Below the pieces are notes generated by a model that was not told where the DNA came from, ran no database searches, and saw nothing but the letters and a program-made list of their open reading frames with translations. This document shows positions 17,223-26,539 of a DNA stretch of 64,000 nt, piece by piece (the stretch's first letter is position 1; each line of letters begins with the position of its first letter). The stretch covers positions 682,001 through 746,000 of the forward strand of contig NZ_CP101156.1 of assembly GCF_024298845.1 (NCBI RefSeq), given 5' to 3'. A program made the position numbers and the translations under genes. This DNA is from Natronosalvus amylolyticus. Its GTDB lineage: Archaea > Halobacteriota > Halobacteria > Halobacteriales > Natrialbaceae.

Positions 17223-18389
17223 TTACCGACGCTCCATCGCTTCCGGACTCAACGCCCGAAACGCTAGCTGTGGAAAACGGGGCTCGAGCGTGCTGGGGCG
17301 GCGACCGCTTCCGGGGCGCTCGAGCGGGACTCTGGCAAGGATTTGCTTGTCGGCCAGTTCGTAGAGAAATCGTTTGACAGTCCCAGTCGTAAGCGACGAG
17401 TCGCTTGCAATTTCGGCGGCGAGTTCACGGATTGGAAGCAGGTTGTCCGCACACTCGAGTTCGAGCAGTGCAAGGAGAACGCGCTGTCTGGTCTCGGGAA
17501 GCGCCAGGACCCGGTCGAGATGGACGCCATCTGTTGGGACGGCAGCCTGGGCCTGACGAATATCTGCGGATGAAATGGAGTCGCGGTCGGCTTCGGACGC
17601 CAACAGGGCGGCGCTGAACAGCGCAGTCAACGCATCGTGGGCGCTCCCATCTGCCCACTCGGCAATACGACGTAATTCGTGATGTTCGATCGCACCGGCA
17701 GCCAACCCGACAGACGAACGGGCGGTTAGAATGTCGACGAGTTCGTGGCGACGATAGTGCGGAACCTCGACGACGGCTCCGTGCCAGTCTGTGGGTGGCT
17801 GCTGTCCAACGGGAACCGTCGTCGTCCCGTTTGCTATCGGTTCGAGCAAGGTCCCCACGCGATCGAAGGTGAGCGTCTCGGGTTCGTCGTGATGATCGAT
17901 GGCGATGACGGCCCGACGGTCCGGGCGGGAAAGTTGCTGTGTGAGCCGCTCTCGTAACGCATCCGTTCCGACGCCGCTGGCCGGGACAGGCTCGGCAGAC
18001 ACCGTCGAAAGGACGGCTCGGTAGAATCCGAACGCGCTCGTCACTCGCCGACCATCGACGTAGACGAACCAGGTCGTGGGGTCGGGGGCACCCGTCCGCG
18101 TCGTCGTGCCGATAGTTCGGGCCGTCGTCCCCAGCTGCCTCGTCAGTGCGCTAAATAGCGCGGTGATGACGGCAGACGTGCCCGAGCCGGCCGGACCAGA
18201 GACGGCAAACGGCTCCGGAAGGCTATCGGCAAACGCTGGCTCGAGTTTGTCGAGCAACCGTTCGAGCACCGAGCCACGACCGATCGGTTCGGGTCGATGG
18301 CCCGTCGGGTTGAGTGCCTCTCGGTCGGTGAAGATACCACTCCCGCCACGAACACCGAGTCGGCGAGTGATTCGTTCCTCGAGATCCAT
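17223..18389 (-). CDS. Orc1/Cdc6-like AAA+ protein with degenerate nucleotide-binding motifs
   Basis: A 388-residue protein resembling archaeal Orc1/Cdc6. The N-terminal segment (FTDREALNPTGHRPEPIGR, residues 20-38) is like the Orc1/Cdc6 entry into the AAA+ domain, and the last ~90 residues look like a winged helix (REL...SLTTGTVKRFLYELADKQIL). The Walker A reads GPAGSGTS (65-72), with Thr71 where Lys is expected. The Walker B reads AVIAIDHHDE, with His replacing the catalytic Glu. ATP hydrolysis is therefore doubtful. The ATG at 18389 overlaps the glpC stop codon by one base (TGATG), indicating translational coupling. Replication initiation is unlikely; a regulatory or STAND-like partner of the CHAT gene is my inference. 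Confidence 0.75.
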   Translation of the reverse strand: MDLEERITRRLGVRGGSGIFTDREALNPTGHRPEPIGRGSVLERLLDKLEPAFADSLPEPFAVSGPAGSGTSAVITALFSALTRQLGTTARTIGTTTRTGAPDPTTWFVYVDGRRVTSAFGFYRAVLSTVSAEPVPASGVGTDALRERLTQQLSRPDRRAVIAIDHHDEPETLTFDRVGTLLEPIANGTTTVPVGQQPPTDWHGAVVEVPHYRRHELVDILTARSSVGLAAGAIEHHELRRIAEWADGSAHDALTALFSAALLASEADRDSISSADIRQAQAAVPTDGVHLDRVLALPETRQRVLLALLELECADNLLPIRELAAEIASDSSLTTGTVKRFLYELADKQILARVPLERPGSGRRPSTLEPRFPQLAFRALSPEAMERR

Positions 18390-19753
18390 CAGGCCGCCTC
18401 CGGCCCCTCGAGTAATGCCACCTCCAGAATCTCGAGTGGATGTCGGATTTCGTATCCGGTTCCGTGTTCCATCTGCATCGAACAGGTTGGGCACTCCGTC
18501 ATGCCCGTCTCGCCCGAGGCTCCCTCCATATGATGGAACATATCCTCGCCGATTTTCATAGAGGTGTCGTAATTCTCTTCTTTCCACCCGTAGGTGCCGG
18601 AGATGCCCGAGCAGGAATCGCCCACGTCTTCGACTTCGACGCCGTTGATGACCGAGAGTACCTCGACAGCCTGCCCATCGAGGCCCTGATTTCTCGCGTG
18701 ACAGGGCGCGTGATAGGCTAGTCCGGGAACATCGGCTGTCGTCCCCTCGAGTTCGGACTCGAGGTCCTCGTGGACGCGCAGGAACTCGAGGCCCTCCCAG
18801 GTGTTGTTCGAAACGCGTTCGACGTCTTCGATGTCGAACAGTTCGGGGTACTCCTGGCGCAGCGACATCGAACACGAGGTACAGGAGGCGATAATGTCTG
18901 CTCCTTCGTCGATGGCGGCAGCGAGTTCGGGAACGTTGGTGTCTGCAGCCCGCTTTGCATCCTGCAACATCCCGTTTGCGTACATCGGCGTCCCCGAACA
19001 GCGCTGTTTGGGAACCAGCACTTCGTACCCGAAGTGTTCGTAGACACGGACGAGGGCTTTCCCCACCTCCGGGGTGTTGTAATTCGAGTAACAGCCGTGG
19101 AAGTACGCGATTCGTTTTGGCTCGTCGCCGTCGATACCGCGGGAGGTCCGAGCCGCTTGCGCACGGTCTCTCGAGGCGGCAGCACCCCCTCGTTTGTGCC
19201 ACCATTCACGGAAGGTTTCGGTCGCGAAGTCGGGGAACTCGCGTTCGCTCGTGATACCGAGGACTTTCTCGTTGAAGACTCGAGTCACACTCAGTCCCAT
19301 CACGAAGTTCGTAAGCCGCGGAACCTTGCTCCCGAGGTGTGCCATAATTCGATAGTTCGACAGGAGTCGGTTTCGCCAGTACTCACGCGACAGTTTGTTC
19401 ATCTGCTCGTCGACGTACGCCCCGCGAGCCGTGTTGTGCATCTGTGAGAGCGGGACTGCCGAGGGGCAGGCATTGTCACACCGCATGCAGTTCGAACACT
19501 TCAAAATTGAGTCGTCGATGTCGTGGTCCTCGGTTCGCTTGAGTCGCCACTGCTCCGGTCCCTGGAACTTCGGACCAGGGAAATCGTCGTCGACTTCGGC
19601 GACCGGACAGTTAGTGTCACACGTCGAGCACTTGTAACAGTCATCAGCGCCAGGACGGAGGTCCATTTCGGTCGACTCCGGGAACACCTGAATCGGCTCG
19701 AATTCGTCGTCGGTCGATACGCCGTCGTCTGGTGTGTGTGCTGCGTCGCTCAT
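18389..19753 (-). CDS. glpC: Anaerobic-type glycerol-3-phosphate dehydrogenase subunit C
   Basis: A 454-residue iron-sulfur membrane-anchor subunit of the GlpABC complex, which passes electrons from glycerol-3-phosphate oxidation to quinone. Two [4Fe-4S] clusters are seen at CYKCSTCDTNCP (about 40-51) and CSNCMRCDNACP (about 87-98). Two CCG (cysteine-rich) domains follow, with FHGCYSNYN, CTSCSMSL, HAPCHARNQ and CPTCSMQM. I start at the ATG at 19753 (MSDAAHTPDD), because the frame's 185 upstream residues are Ser/Arg-rich antisense-like sequence. It is in an operon with glpA and glpB, and the next gene (Orc1/Cdc6-like) starts within its stop codon. Confidence 0.92.
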   Translation of the reverse strand: MSDAAHTPDDGVSTDDEFEPIQVFPESTEMDLRPGADDCYKCSTCDTNCPVAEVDDDFPGPKFQGPEQWRLKRTEDHDIDDSILKCSNCMRCDNACPSAVPLSQMHNTARGAYVDEQMNKLSREYWRNRLLSNYRIMAHLGSKVPRLTNFVMGLSVTRVFNEKVLGITSEREFPDFATETFREWWHKRGGAAASRDRAQAARTSRGIDGDEPKRIAYFHGCYSNYNTPEVGKALVRVYEHFGYEVLVPKQRCSGTPMYANGMLQDAKRAADTNVPELAAAIDEGADIIASCTSCSMSLRQEYPELFDIEDVERVSNNTWEGLEFLRVHEDLESELEGTTADVPGLAYHAPCHARNQGLDGQAVEVLSVINGVEVEDVGDSCSGISGTYGWKEENYDTSMKIGEDMFHHMEGASGETGMTECPTCSMQMEHGTGYEIRHPLEILEVALLEGPEAA

Positions 19754-19874
19754 CGAATCACCTGGTTGGCTCCGTGACCGCCCGCATCGTTCGTCGCTGC
19801 ATCCCCTACCGGGGAACCGAATCGAGTGTACTCCACGCCTGAGACCGTTGTCCCTCGAGTCGTGCGTGAGTTGG

Positions 19875-21155
19875 TCATTTGACCACCTCGCCGGCACGAG
19901 CGCCGGCGACGAAACCGGTCGCGATAGAGACACCGCTTCCGGACTTCTCCGCGGCGAAGTCGTAGCCCCCAAGCACCGAGCCGGCGGCCCGGAGGTTTTC
20001 GAACTCGATCGCCCCATTCGCTTTTTGAGGCCGTAACTCGGCGTCGACGGTAAGGCCGTAACGAGCGAACGGATGGTGTCCGAAAGCGTCGCCGTCGAAC
20101 CACTCGTATCGGTCGCCGGCGTGCTCGACGTAACAGTCGAAAAGTGGCTCGAACACGCGCTCACGTTCGGAGTCGATACCCTTTCCGACGAGACCGCCCG
20201 TCGCGAGGACGTATTCCTCGGCCTGGTAGGGAACTCGCTGACCCGTTCGGTCGACGATGACGTGATCGATGTGGCCGTTCGAGGATTCGTAGTCGACCAC
20301 CTCGACACCTGTCGTCACTCGGACGCCGGCTTCCTCGAGCGCCTCGTACAACAGGTCCTCGAGTCTGAGCCCGGGCAAACTCGGTGGGCCAGAGGGGACC
20401 TCGAACACGTCGACGCCGAGTCGTTCTTCGAGGTCACGGCGAACGACGTCGTGATTGTCGTCGCCAAGCACCGGTGGGAACCCGATGCGAGATTCTCCCT
20501 CGAGGTGGGCAGACACTGTCGTGGCCAGTGCGGGCCTGGCTGCGGTTTCGCCGTGTCCGATGTCGACTCGTTCGTCGTAATCGAGGATGTGGGCATAGCG
20601 GATGACCTTGGCGTCGTCTCGTCGGATTCCGGGAAAATCCAGCGTGACGCCGCGAACGTCGAACGGAACGCCAGTTGCTCCGAGGTGGGCCGCCGCGAGC
20701 GGTGCGTTGAACTCCGGGAGTCGTTCGAATCCGACCAGGAGCGTGTCTCGAGGAACGCTTGCCAGCCCGGGGGCGACGCCGACGGGATACCTGGCAGTCG
20801 GCTTGACCGCGCCACTGCTGGTCGGAACCAGAGCGTTCGCGTCCGTGTGGTTACCCGCGTACGCATCGTCTGCCACCGCGTCGAAAAACAACAGTGCTTC
20901 TCGCACCGCGTCCGTTCCGACCCGTTCGTACGGGTGTCCTTCCGGTAGGTCCTCGAGTACAGCGAACGGATCTTCCAGCGGTCCTTCGCCCTCCGGAGTG
21001 TAGCCGAGCACGTCGATCAATCCGCTCGCGTGTCTGAGTGTACTCTGTTTGTACGAAATGAGGCGTACCTGCCTGTCGTACTCCGCGGCGGACAGAGCAG
21101 CCGTGACGCCGGCGAGTCCACCGCCGATAACCAGCACGTCGTCGGTGATCGCCAT
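19875..21155 (-). CDS. glpB: Anaerobic-type glycerol-3-phosphate dehydrogenase subunit B
   Basis: A 426-residue FAD-dependent subunit. The dinucleotide motif VIGGGLAGVTAALSAAE is at the very N-terminus (about 8-24), with a second redox-enzyme segment (EEYVLATGGLVGKGI) near 330 and a final GGYDFAAEKSGSGVSIATG segment. It forms a complex with GlpA and GlpC and couples glycerol-3-phosphate oxidation to the quinone pool. The start is the ATG at 21155, one base after the stop of glpA, so it is co-translated. The longer open frame upstream overlaps the end of glpA and is not used. Confidence 0.9.
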   Translation of the reverse strand: MAITDDVLVIGGGLAGVTAALSAAEYDRQVRLISYKQSTLRHASGLIDVLGYTPEGEGPLEDPFAVLEDLPEGHPYERVGTDAVREALLFFDAVADDAYAGNHTDANALVPTSSGAVKPTARYPVGVAPGLASVPRDTLLVGFERLPEFNAPLAAAHLGATGVPFDVRGVTLDFPGIRRDDAKVIRYAHILDYDERVDIGHGETAARPALATTVSAHLEGESRIGFPPVLGDDNHDVVRRDLEERLGVDVFEVPSGPPSLPGLRLEDLLYEALEEAGVRVTTGVEVVDYESSNGHIDHVIVDRTGQRVPYQAEEYVLATGGLVGKGIDSERERVFEPLFDCYVEHAGDRYEWFDGDAFGHHPFARYGLTVDAELRPQKANGAIEFENLRAAGSVLGGYDFAAEKSGSGVSIATGFVAGARAGEVVK

Positions 21156-21156
21156 C

Positions 21157-22905
21157 TCAGCGGTCACCTCCTCGAGTACCGACCCGTTTCCCGCCATCAG
21201 TGGTCGCCCTCCCTGGCGTCCCTCCATCCGAGTCGGATTGTCCGCCGTCGAACGCCGCGAAATCGAGAGACGTGCCCGAGCGCGCAACATCCCCATCGGC
21301 GTTGAACGTCGTCGCGTGCAGGGCGTAACTGAGCATCGCCTGGGAGAGCTGTTCGCCCCACAGGGCGTGACGCTGTCCCTTCCAGCGTTCCTGCAAGAGT
21401 TCGTCGTAGGCCGCTCGAGCCGTTGGTTCGTCGTATTCGTCGGCGAGTTCGTTCGCGATCTGATGGGTGCAAAAGCCACCCTGGCAGTTCCCCATCGAGG
21501 CACGCGTGCGAATACGAACGGCGTTGAGGTCCGAGCCGGATTGCTCGATGGCGTCTCGAATCTCCGCGCGCGTGACGCTCTCGCAGTTACAGATCACGGG
21601 GTTTGGCTCGTTCGTGTCGAGCACTTCCTGTGACCGACTCCCGAGGCGCTGTTTGCTCCGTCGTGCAACTGGCGAGCGGAGACCGAAGTCGTCCATCGCG
21701 GTCTCGAGTGTCTCGAGATTTTCGCTTCCGGGTAACGGTTCGTCGGCCGTGGCACAGGATGCCTGATGCCCGAGTTGAGCACAAACGTGGTCGGCGATCT
21801 GTTCGGCCATCAAGCGGTAGGTAGTAAGCTTCCCGCCGACGATACTGGCCATTCCGGTGACGCCATCGCGCTCGGCGTGATCGAGCAAGAAGAAATCTCG
21901 AGTGATGTCAGTAGGGTCTTCGGTACCGGTTCCCGGTGGCTCGTACAGTGGCCTGACGCCCCAGAACGAGCGTATCGTGCGAGCGTCTCGCAAAATCGGG
22001 ACGAGTTCGGACAGCGTGTCGATCATCATGTCGACTTCCCACTGTTCTTCGGGGTAGTCGTCGGGGTCGCTCACCTCCTCGTCCGTGGTCCCGAGAATCG
22101 CCGTCGTTTCGTGAGGCACGATGATGTCGGCATCCCCTTTCGGTCGACACCGGTTGATTACCGTATCGACTTGTCGGACGTTCATAATCGTCATCACACC
22201 TTTCGACGGACGAACAGCGACCTCGAGGTCTGCCATATCGCCGATCTGTCCCGCCCACGCGCCCGTCGCATTGACCACGTACTCGGCGGTGATGTCCTCG
22301 GTCGTCCCGGGCGTTTTGTGTGTGCGTTTGCCCGGGCCGGAGTCGTGCCTGACGGTGACGCCGTAAATGTCGTCACCATCTCTGAGCAGGTCAATGACCT
22401 CTGCGTGGGTCTCGATCCGTGCCCCGTGACGTTCGGCATCGATCGCGTTCGCAACACAGAGTCGGAACGGGTCGATGGCTCCGTCAGGCACCTCGATGGC
22501 CCGCTTAATGTCCTTCGCGAGATAGGGTTCGATCTCTCGAGCCTCGCCGCCGGACAACACGCGTGCGGGAATATCGCACTCTTTACACCCCGATAGTTTC
22601 TGCTGAAAGTAGTCGTCGGGGTCCTCCGGTCGCTGGACGAACAACCCACCTGTCATCTCGACGCAGTGGCCAGCGATATCACGCAAGATGATGTTTTCGT
22701 CGATGCACTCCCGGGCACTGGCCTGATCGGAAACAGCGTAGCGACCCCCACTGTGTAACAGTCCGTGCATCCGTCCCGTCGTTCCGTGTGTCAGATTCCC
22801 TCGCTCGACGAGCGTTACCTCGACTCCCCGCATTGCGAGATCTCTGGCGATCCCACAGCCCGTTGAGCCACCGCCGAGGACGAGAACCGTCGTGTCGTAT
22901 GCCAT
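21157..22905 (-). CDS. glpA: Anaerobic-type glycerol-3-phosphate dehydrogenase subunit A
   Basis: A 582-residue FAD flavoprotein oxidising glycerol-3-phosphate to dihydroxyacetone phosphate. It has [17 protein letters not shown] (about 10-26), the substrate-site region [15 protein letters not shown] near 44-58, and a C-terminal BFD-type [2Fe-2S] module (CNCESVT ... GNCQGGFC, about 418-455). The ~90 residues after it are haloarchaeal in type. I choose the ATG at 22905 rather than the one at 22920, because a TATA-like box at 22935-22945 puts transcription start near 22915. It is the first gene of glpABC and is divergent from glpK. Confidence 0.93.
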   Translation of the reverse strand: MAYDTTVLVLGGGSTGCGIARDLAMRGVEVTLVERGNLTHGTTGRMHGLLHSGGRYAVSDQASARECIDENIILRDIAGHCVEMTGGLFVQRPEDPDDYFQQKLSGCKECDIPARVLSGGEAREIEPYLAKDIKRAIEVPDGAIDPFRLCVANAIDAERHGARIETHAEVIDLLRDGDDIYGVTVRHDSGPGKRTHKTPGTTEDITAEYVVNATGAWAGQIGDMADLEVAVRPSKGVMTIMNVRQVDTVINRCRPKGDADIIVPHETTAILGTTDEEVSDPDDYPEEQWEVDMMIDTLSELVPILRDARTIRSFWGVRPLYEPPGTGTEDPTDITRDFFLLDHAERDGVTGMASIVGGKLTTYRLMAEQIADHVCAQLGHQASCATADEPLPGSENLETLETAMDDFGLRSPVARRSKQRLGSRSQEVLDTNEPNPVICNCESVTRAEIRDAIEQSGSDLNAVRIRTRASMGNCQGGFCTHQIANELADEYDEPTARAAYDELLQERWKGQRHALWGEQLSQAMLSYALHATTFNADGDVARSGTSLDFAAFDGGQSDSDGGTPGRATTDGGKRVGTRGGDR

Positions 22906-23329
22906 CCTTTGGTGAAACATAGTAGTCGCGTACCTTTATTTTATCGACGCTTGGGGAACAGCCGTAACTATCGCTATTTTTACACTGTTCTGTCGGTCAC
23001 AAATCGCTTCGCTATCCGGGCCAGCGGCCGACTGCAAATCGCTGATCGCCGCTACGGCAGTGTTAGTCAATGAATTCGTTCGAATAACAACGGCACTCGA
23101 GCGCTATCGAAACCTCAATTTACTCGAGTTTCGTCACGACCCCTATCAAGACGTCGTAGACGCCCAGAAGTTGGGTATAGCGACCAGCGCGGAGGTTTCC
23201 TCTCGTGTCGTCCGACCTGGACACGTGGCACGTCGATTTGGGGAATGTTTATAACGAATGTGCGGATTGTTTATTATTGCATAGCAACCGTCGGTAAACA
23301 CGGAGACACCACACCAGGGGTGACCAGTA
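22906..23329. promoter_or_regulatory. Divergent glpABC / glpK control region
   Basis: A 424-base gap between divergent genes. Facing glpA on the minus strand, TTTATTTTATC at 22935-22945 is a TATA-like box. Facing glpK, TTTATAA at about 23248-23254 and TTTATTATT at about 23270-23278 are TATA-like boxes, and GGGGTGACC near 23318-23326 is SD-like. Glycerol or a sugar repressor probably controls both directions, but no operator could be confirmed. I support no gene in this gap. Confidence 0.5.
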
Positions 23330-24868
23330 GTGACAGACACATATGTTGGCGCAGTAGACCAGGGGACGACTGGAACGCGGTTTATGGTATTCGACCATGC
23401 CGGCCAGGTCGTCGCAAACGCATACGAGAAGCACGAACAGATCTATCCGGAACCGGGCTGGGTCGAACACGACCCGATAGAAATCTGGGAAAACACGAAG
23501 TCGGTCATCACGACGGCACTCGGACAGGCCGGCATCAGTCCGGACAAACTCGAGGCGATCGGCGTGACGAACCAGCGCGAAACGACGCTGCTCTGGGACG
23601 CCGATTCGGGCAAACCCGTCCACAACGCACTCGTCTGGCAAGACCGGCGGACGACAAATCGGATCGAAGCGCTCGAGGAAGACGGACTCGTCGAGTCGAT
23701 CCGAGAGAAAACGGGCCTCGAGGCGGACGCCTATTTCTCGGCGACCAAAGCAGAGTGGCTCCTCGAGAACGCAGACCCGATCAAGATGGAGCGCACCCGG
23801 CCAGACGACATCCAGGACCGGGCCGAACGCGGCGACATCCTCTTCGGGACGATCGACACCTGGATCATCTACAACCTGACCGGGAATCACATCACCGACG
23901 TATCCAACGCCTCCCGGACGATGCTCTACAACATCCACGACCTAGACTGGGACGACGAACTCCTCGAGGAGTTCGACGTTCCCCGCGCGATGTTGCCCGA
24001 AGTCCGGCCCTCGAGTGACGAAGCCACGTACGGGTCGACCCATCCCGATGGGTTCCTCGAAGCAGCGGTTCCGGTCGCCGGCGCGCTTGGTGACCAGCAA
24101 GCCGCACTATTCGGCCAGACCTGTTACGATGCAGGGGAAGCCAAGAACACCTACGGTACCGGATCGTTCTTCCTCATGAACACCGGCGAGGAAGCCGTCG
24201 AATCAGAACACGGCTTGCTCACGACCATCGGGTTCCAGCGCTCTGGTGAACCCGTCCAGTACGCCCTCGAGGGGTCGATCTTCATCACCGGAGCGGCGAT
24301 CGAGTGGCTCGAAGATATGTCACTGATCGACGATCCCGTAGAAACCGCTGAATTGGCTCGGAGCGTAAATTCGACCGACGGTGTGTACGTCGTCCCCGCG
24401 TTCACCGGCCTCGGTGCACCCCACTGGGATCAGCGCGCACGCGGTACCATCGTCGGGATGACACGAGGAACGCGCAGAGAACACGTCGTCCGCGCGACAC
24501 TCGAGTCAATCGCCTACCAGACTCGCGACGTGGCCGAAGCGATGGAGGCCGATTCGGGCATCGAGATGCAGAGCCTGAAAGTGGATGGCGGTGCGGTGAA
24601 AAACAACTTCCTCTGTCAGCTACAGTCCGACATCATCGGATCAGAAATTATTCGGCCGGTCGTCGACGAGACGACCGCTCTGGGTGCGGCATATGCTGCT
24701 GGTCTCGCAGTCGGGTACTGGAACGACCTCGACGAACTCCAACACAACTGGCAGGTCGATCGGGAGTTCACGCCACAGATGGACGAGAAACGAGCGGACG
24801 CCATGTACAGCCGATGGGGAGACGCGATCGAGCGGTCACGGGGCTGGGCGACCGACGACGCCGAGTAA
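23330..24868 (+). CDS. glpK: Glycerol kinase
   Basis: A 512-residue FGGY-family kinase that phosphorylates glycerol to sn-glycerol-3-phosphate with ATP. It begins at a GTG with the ATP-site phosphate-1 motif GAVDQGTTGTRFMVFD (7-22). The family signature regions NQRETT and WQDRRT (about 82-105), the C-terminal GLGAPHWDQ segment and LKVDGGAVKNNFLCQLQ are present. An SD-like GGTGA precedes the GTG. It acts upstream of GlpABC encoded divergently; together they convert glycerol, an abundant substrate in hypersaline waters, to dihydroxyacetone phosphate. The length and motifs are those of ordinary GlpK. Confidence 0.96.
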   Translation: MTDTYVGAVDQGTTGTRFMVFDHAGQVVANAYEKHEQIYPEPGWVEHDPIEIWENTKSVITTALGQAGISPDKLEAIGVTNQRETTLLWDADSGKPVHNALVWQDRRTTNRIEALEEDGLVESIREKTGLEADAYFSATKAEWLLENADPIKMERTRPDDIQDRAERGDILFGTIDTWIIYNLTGNHITDVSNASRTMLYNIHDLDWDDELLEEFDVPRAMLPEVRPSSDEATYGSTHPDGFLEAAVPVAGALGDQQAALFGQTCYDAGEAKNTYGTGSFFLMNTGEEAVESEHGLLTTIGFQRSGEPVQYALEGSIFITGAAIEWLEDMSLIDDPVETAELARSVNSTDGVYVVPAFTGLGAPHWDQRARGTIVGMTRGTRREHVVRATLESIAYQTRDVAEAMEADSGIEMQSLKVDGGAVKNNFLCQLQSDIIGSEIIRPVVDETTALGAAYAAGLAVGYWNDLDELQHNWQVDREFTPQMDEKRADAMYSRWGDAIERSRGWATDDAE

Positions 24869-24934
24869 AAACCCGTCTGATCGCCTCGAGAGGCTCTGGC
24901 GGAAACAGGCTGACTCGAGTATCTCTCTCTATAA

Positions 24935-25744
24935 CTACTCCCGGTGTTTTTCGAGCCACTCGACACCGAACTCGACCATTTCGGGCTGTGAAAAGGTGAT
25001 CGCAGTCGCCGCACCGACCGTCCCACGGCCAACCTCGTGAGCGGCTTCGAACGCTTCACCGATAGTCCCGAAATCGCTGTCGTCGTACTCGAGGTCGATG
25101 TAGTGTCGTAACACCCGTTCACCGTCCTCGAGGACGGGAGCACACGTTTCGAACGACGGGAGGTCGATATCCGCACGTGATTCGGCGAGATGCAACGACG
25201 TGTTCGGTTCGTAGCCGACGCCGAGCAAGAGGACCGAGCCATCGTGATCGTAAACTCTCGAGAGCGGTGATTGCTCTCCCAGTCCGTCGTCGAACGCATG
25301 GTCAGCAACGATCGAGTCGGCATCCTGTCCCCAGGCGGCAAACGAGTAGACGGGGTGTGCACTACGCTGCACGTCAGGATAGGTTCGGAAACACTCAGCG
25401 ATGGCCCCCATTCCCCGGGTCGGGGTCGTCTCCGGTCGATACGGCGGTCTGTTTTCACGCACGGTTTCGATCCAGGACTCGGGCACGGGTGGGTTCGACC
25501 AGTTCGCCGGGTCGCTGTACTGAGCGCTGTGAGTCGGCATCACGATGGTTCCTGCAGGGGTAATCGTTTGCATCAACGCATCGACGACTACCTGCGCGTC
25601 GACACAGACCCACCCGAGTTCCTGCAGGGAGGCGTGGACCAGTATCGTGTCGCCTCGAGCGAGCCCCAGATCCTGAAAATCGTCGACGAGCGACGAGACA
25701 GTAACTGGCTCATCGACAGCCGCGATTGCATCTGCTTCTGCCAT
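24935..25744 (-). CDS. AAC(3)-fold N-acetyltransferase
   Basis: A 269-residue protein of the aminoglycoside 3-N-acetyltransferase family. It has the family start (LVDDFQDLGLARGDTILVHASLQELG), GTIVMPTHSAQY with the expected catalytic His (about 86-97), the substrate region PTRGMGAIAECFR, and AHPVYSFAAWG. The ATG at 25744 is 24-25 bases after a TATA-like CCTATAATG on its strand, consistent with leaderless transcription. Family members transfer acetyl from acetyl-CoA to amines; haloarchaeal homologues need not act on antibiotics, and a cell-wall or cofactor substrate is possible. It is convergent with glpK. Confidence 0.85.
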   Translation of the reverse strand: MAEADAIAAVDEPVTVSSLVDDFQDLGLARGDTILVHASLQELGWVCVDAQVVVDALMQTITPAGTIVMPTHSAQYSDPANWSNPPVPESWIETVRENRPPYRPETTPTRGMGAIAECFRTYPDVQRSAHPVYSFAAWGQDADSIVADHAFDDGLGEQSPLSRVYDHDGSVLLLGVGYEPNTSLHLAESRADIDLPSFETCAPVLEDGERVLRHYIDLEYDDSDFGTIGEAFEAAHEVGRGTVGAATAITFSQPEMVEFGVEWLEKHRE

Positions 25745-25763
25745 ACGGAAGGCTCGAGAGCCA

Positions 25764-25772
25764 CCTATAATG
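25764..25772 (-). promoter_or_regulatory. TATA-like element of the acetyltransferase gene
   Basis: On the minus strand CATTATAGG lies about 24 bases before the ATG at 25744. Confidence 0.4.
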
Positions 25773-25847
25773 GTTTTAATGAAGCGTGCTACCAGACCGC
25801 GTGAGCGTATCGGGGCCTTCTTTTGGGTCCGTTCCGAGAGTCGACCA

Positions 25848-26489
25848 ATGAGTATTCCCTCGTTCGTCGTCGGCATCGCGGGTGGGACCGGTGCCGGCAA
25901 GACGACGGTTGCCCGCGAGGTTGCGGGAGCCGTTGGCGAAGCCGTCACCAGGATACCACTGGACAACTACTACAAAGACCTCTCACATCTCGAGTACGAA
26001 GACCGGAAAGAGATCAACTACGATCACCCCTCGGCCTTCGAGTGGGAACTGATTCGAGAGCACCTCGACAATCTCTCTATGGGGCAACCGATCGAGATGC
26101 CCCAGTACGATTTCGAACGGCACAACCGAACCGACGAAACCGTGAGCGTCGAACCGACAGACGTCATCGTCATCGAGGGTATCTTTGGCCTCTACGACGA
26201 CGCTATCCTCGATATGCTCGATCTCCGGGTGTACGTGATGACCGACGCCGACGTCCGTATCCTGCGTCGCATTCAGCGCGACGTCATCGACCGGGGCCGT
26301 GCCCTCGAGGGCGTCATCGATCAGTACCTCGAGACGGTCAAACCGATGCACGAGCAGTTCGTCGCGCCGACGAAAAAAGAGGCAGATATCATTATTCCGG
26401 AGGGGGCAAACCGCATTGCAGTCGACTTGCTGACGGACAAAATCGAAGTCGAGGTCGCAGACAGAGATGTCGAGACGGACCTCGAGTGA
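25848..26489 (+). CDS. udk: Uridine kinase
   Basis: A 213-residue P-loop kinase of the uridine kinase/PRK-like family. Walker A is GGTGAGKTTVARE (about 12-24). It has the nucleoside-site segment YYKDLSHL...DHPSAFEW, PQYDFERHNR, and VIEGIFGLYDD as Walker B-like region. It converts uridine and cytidine to the monophosphates in salvage. I start at the ATG at 25848 (MSIPSFVVGIAGG); the 26 residues upstream in frame are not family-like. It is transcribed away from the acetyltransferase gene. It is soluble and cytoplasmic. Confidence 0.92.
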   Translation: MSIPSFVVGIAGGTGAGKTTVAREVAGAVGEAVTRIPLDNYYKDLSHLEYEDRKEINYDHPSAFEWELIREHLDNLSMGQPIEMPQYDFERHNRTDETVSVEPTDVIVIEGIFGLYDDAILDMLDLRVYVMTDADVRILRRIQRDVIDRGRALEGVIDQYLETVKPMHEQFVAPTKKEADIIIPEGANRIAVDLLTDKIEVEVADRDVETDLE

Positions 26490-26539
26490 ACCGACCTGGA
26501 GAAAATACCCTGTCGACTCGGGTGTGTCTCGTGGCGCGG

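Noticed and set aside
19754-20308. Upstream extension of glpC
   Set aside because: Ser/Thr/Arg-rich sequence without family counterpart, overlapping glpB antisense; the ATG at 19753 begins the GlpC-type N-terminus.
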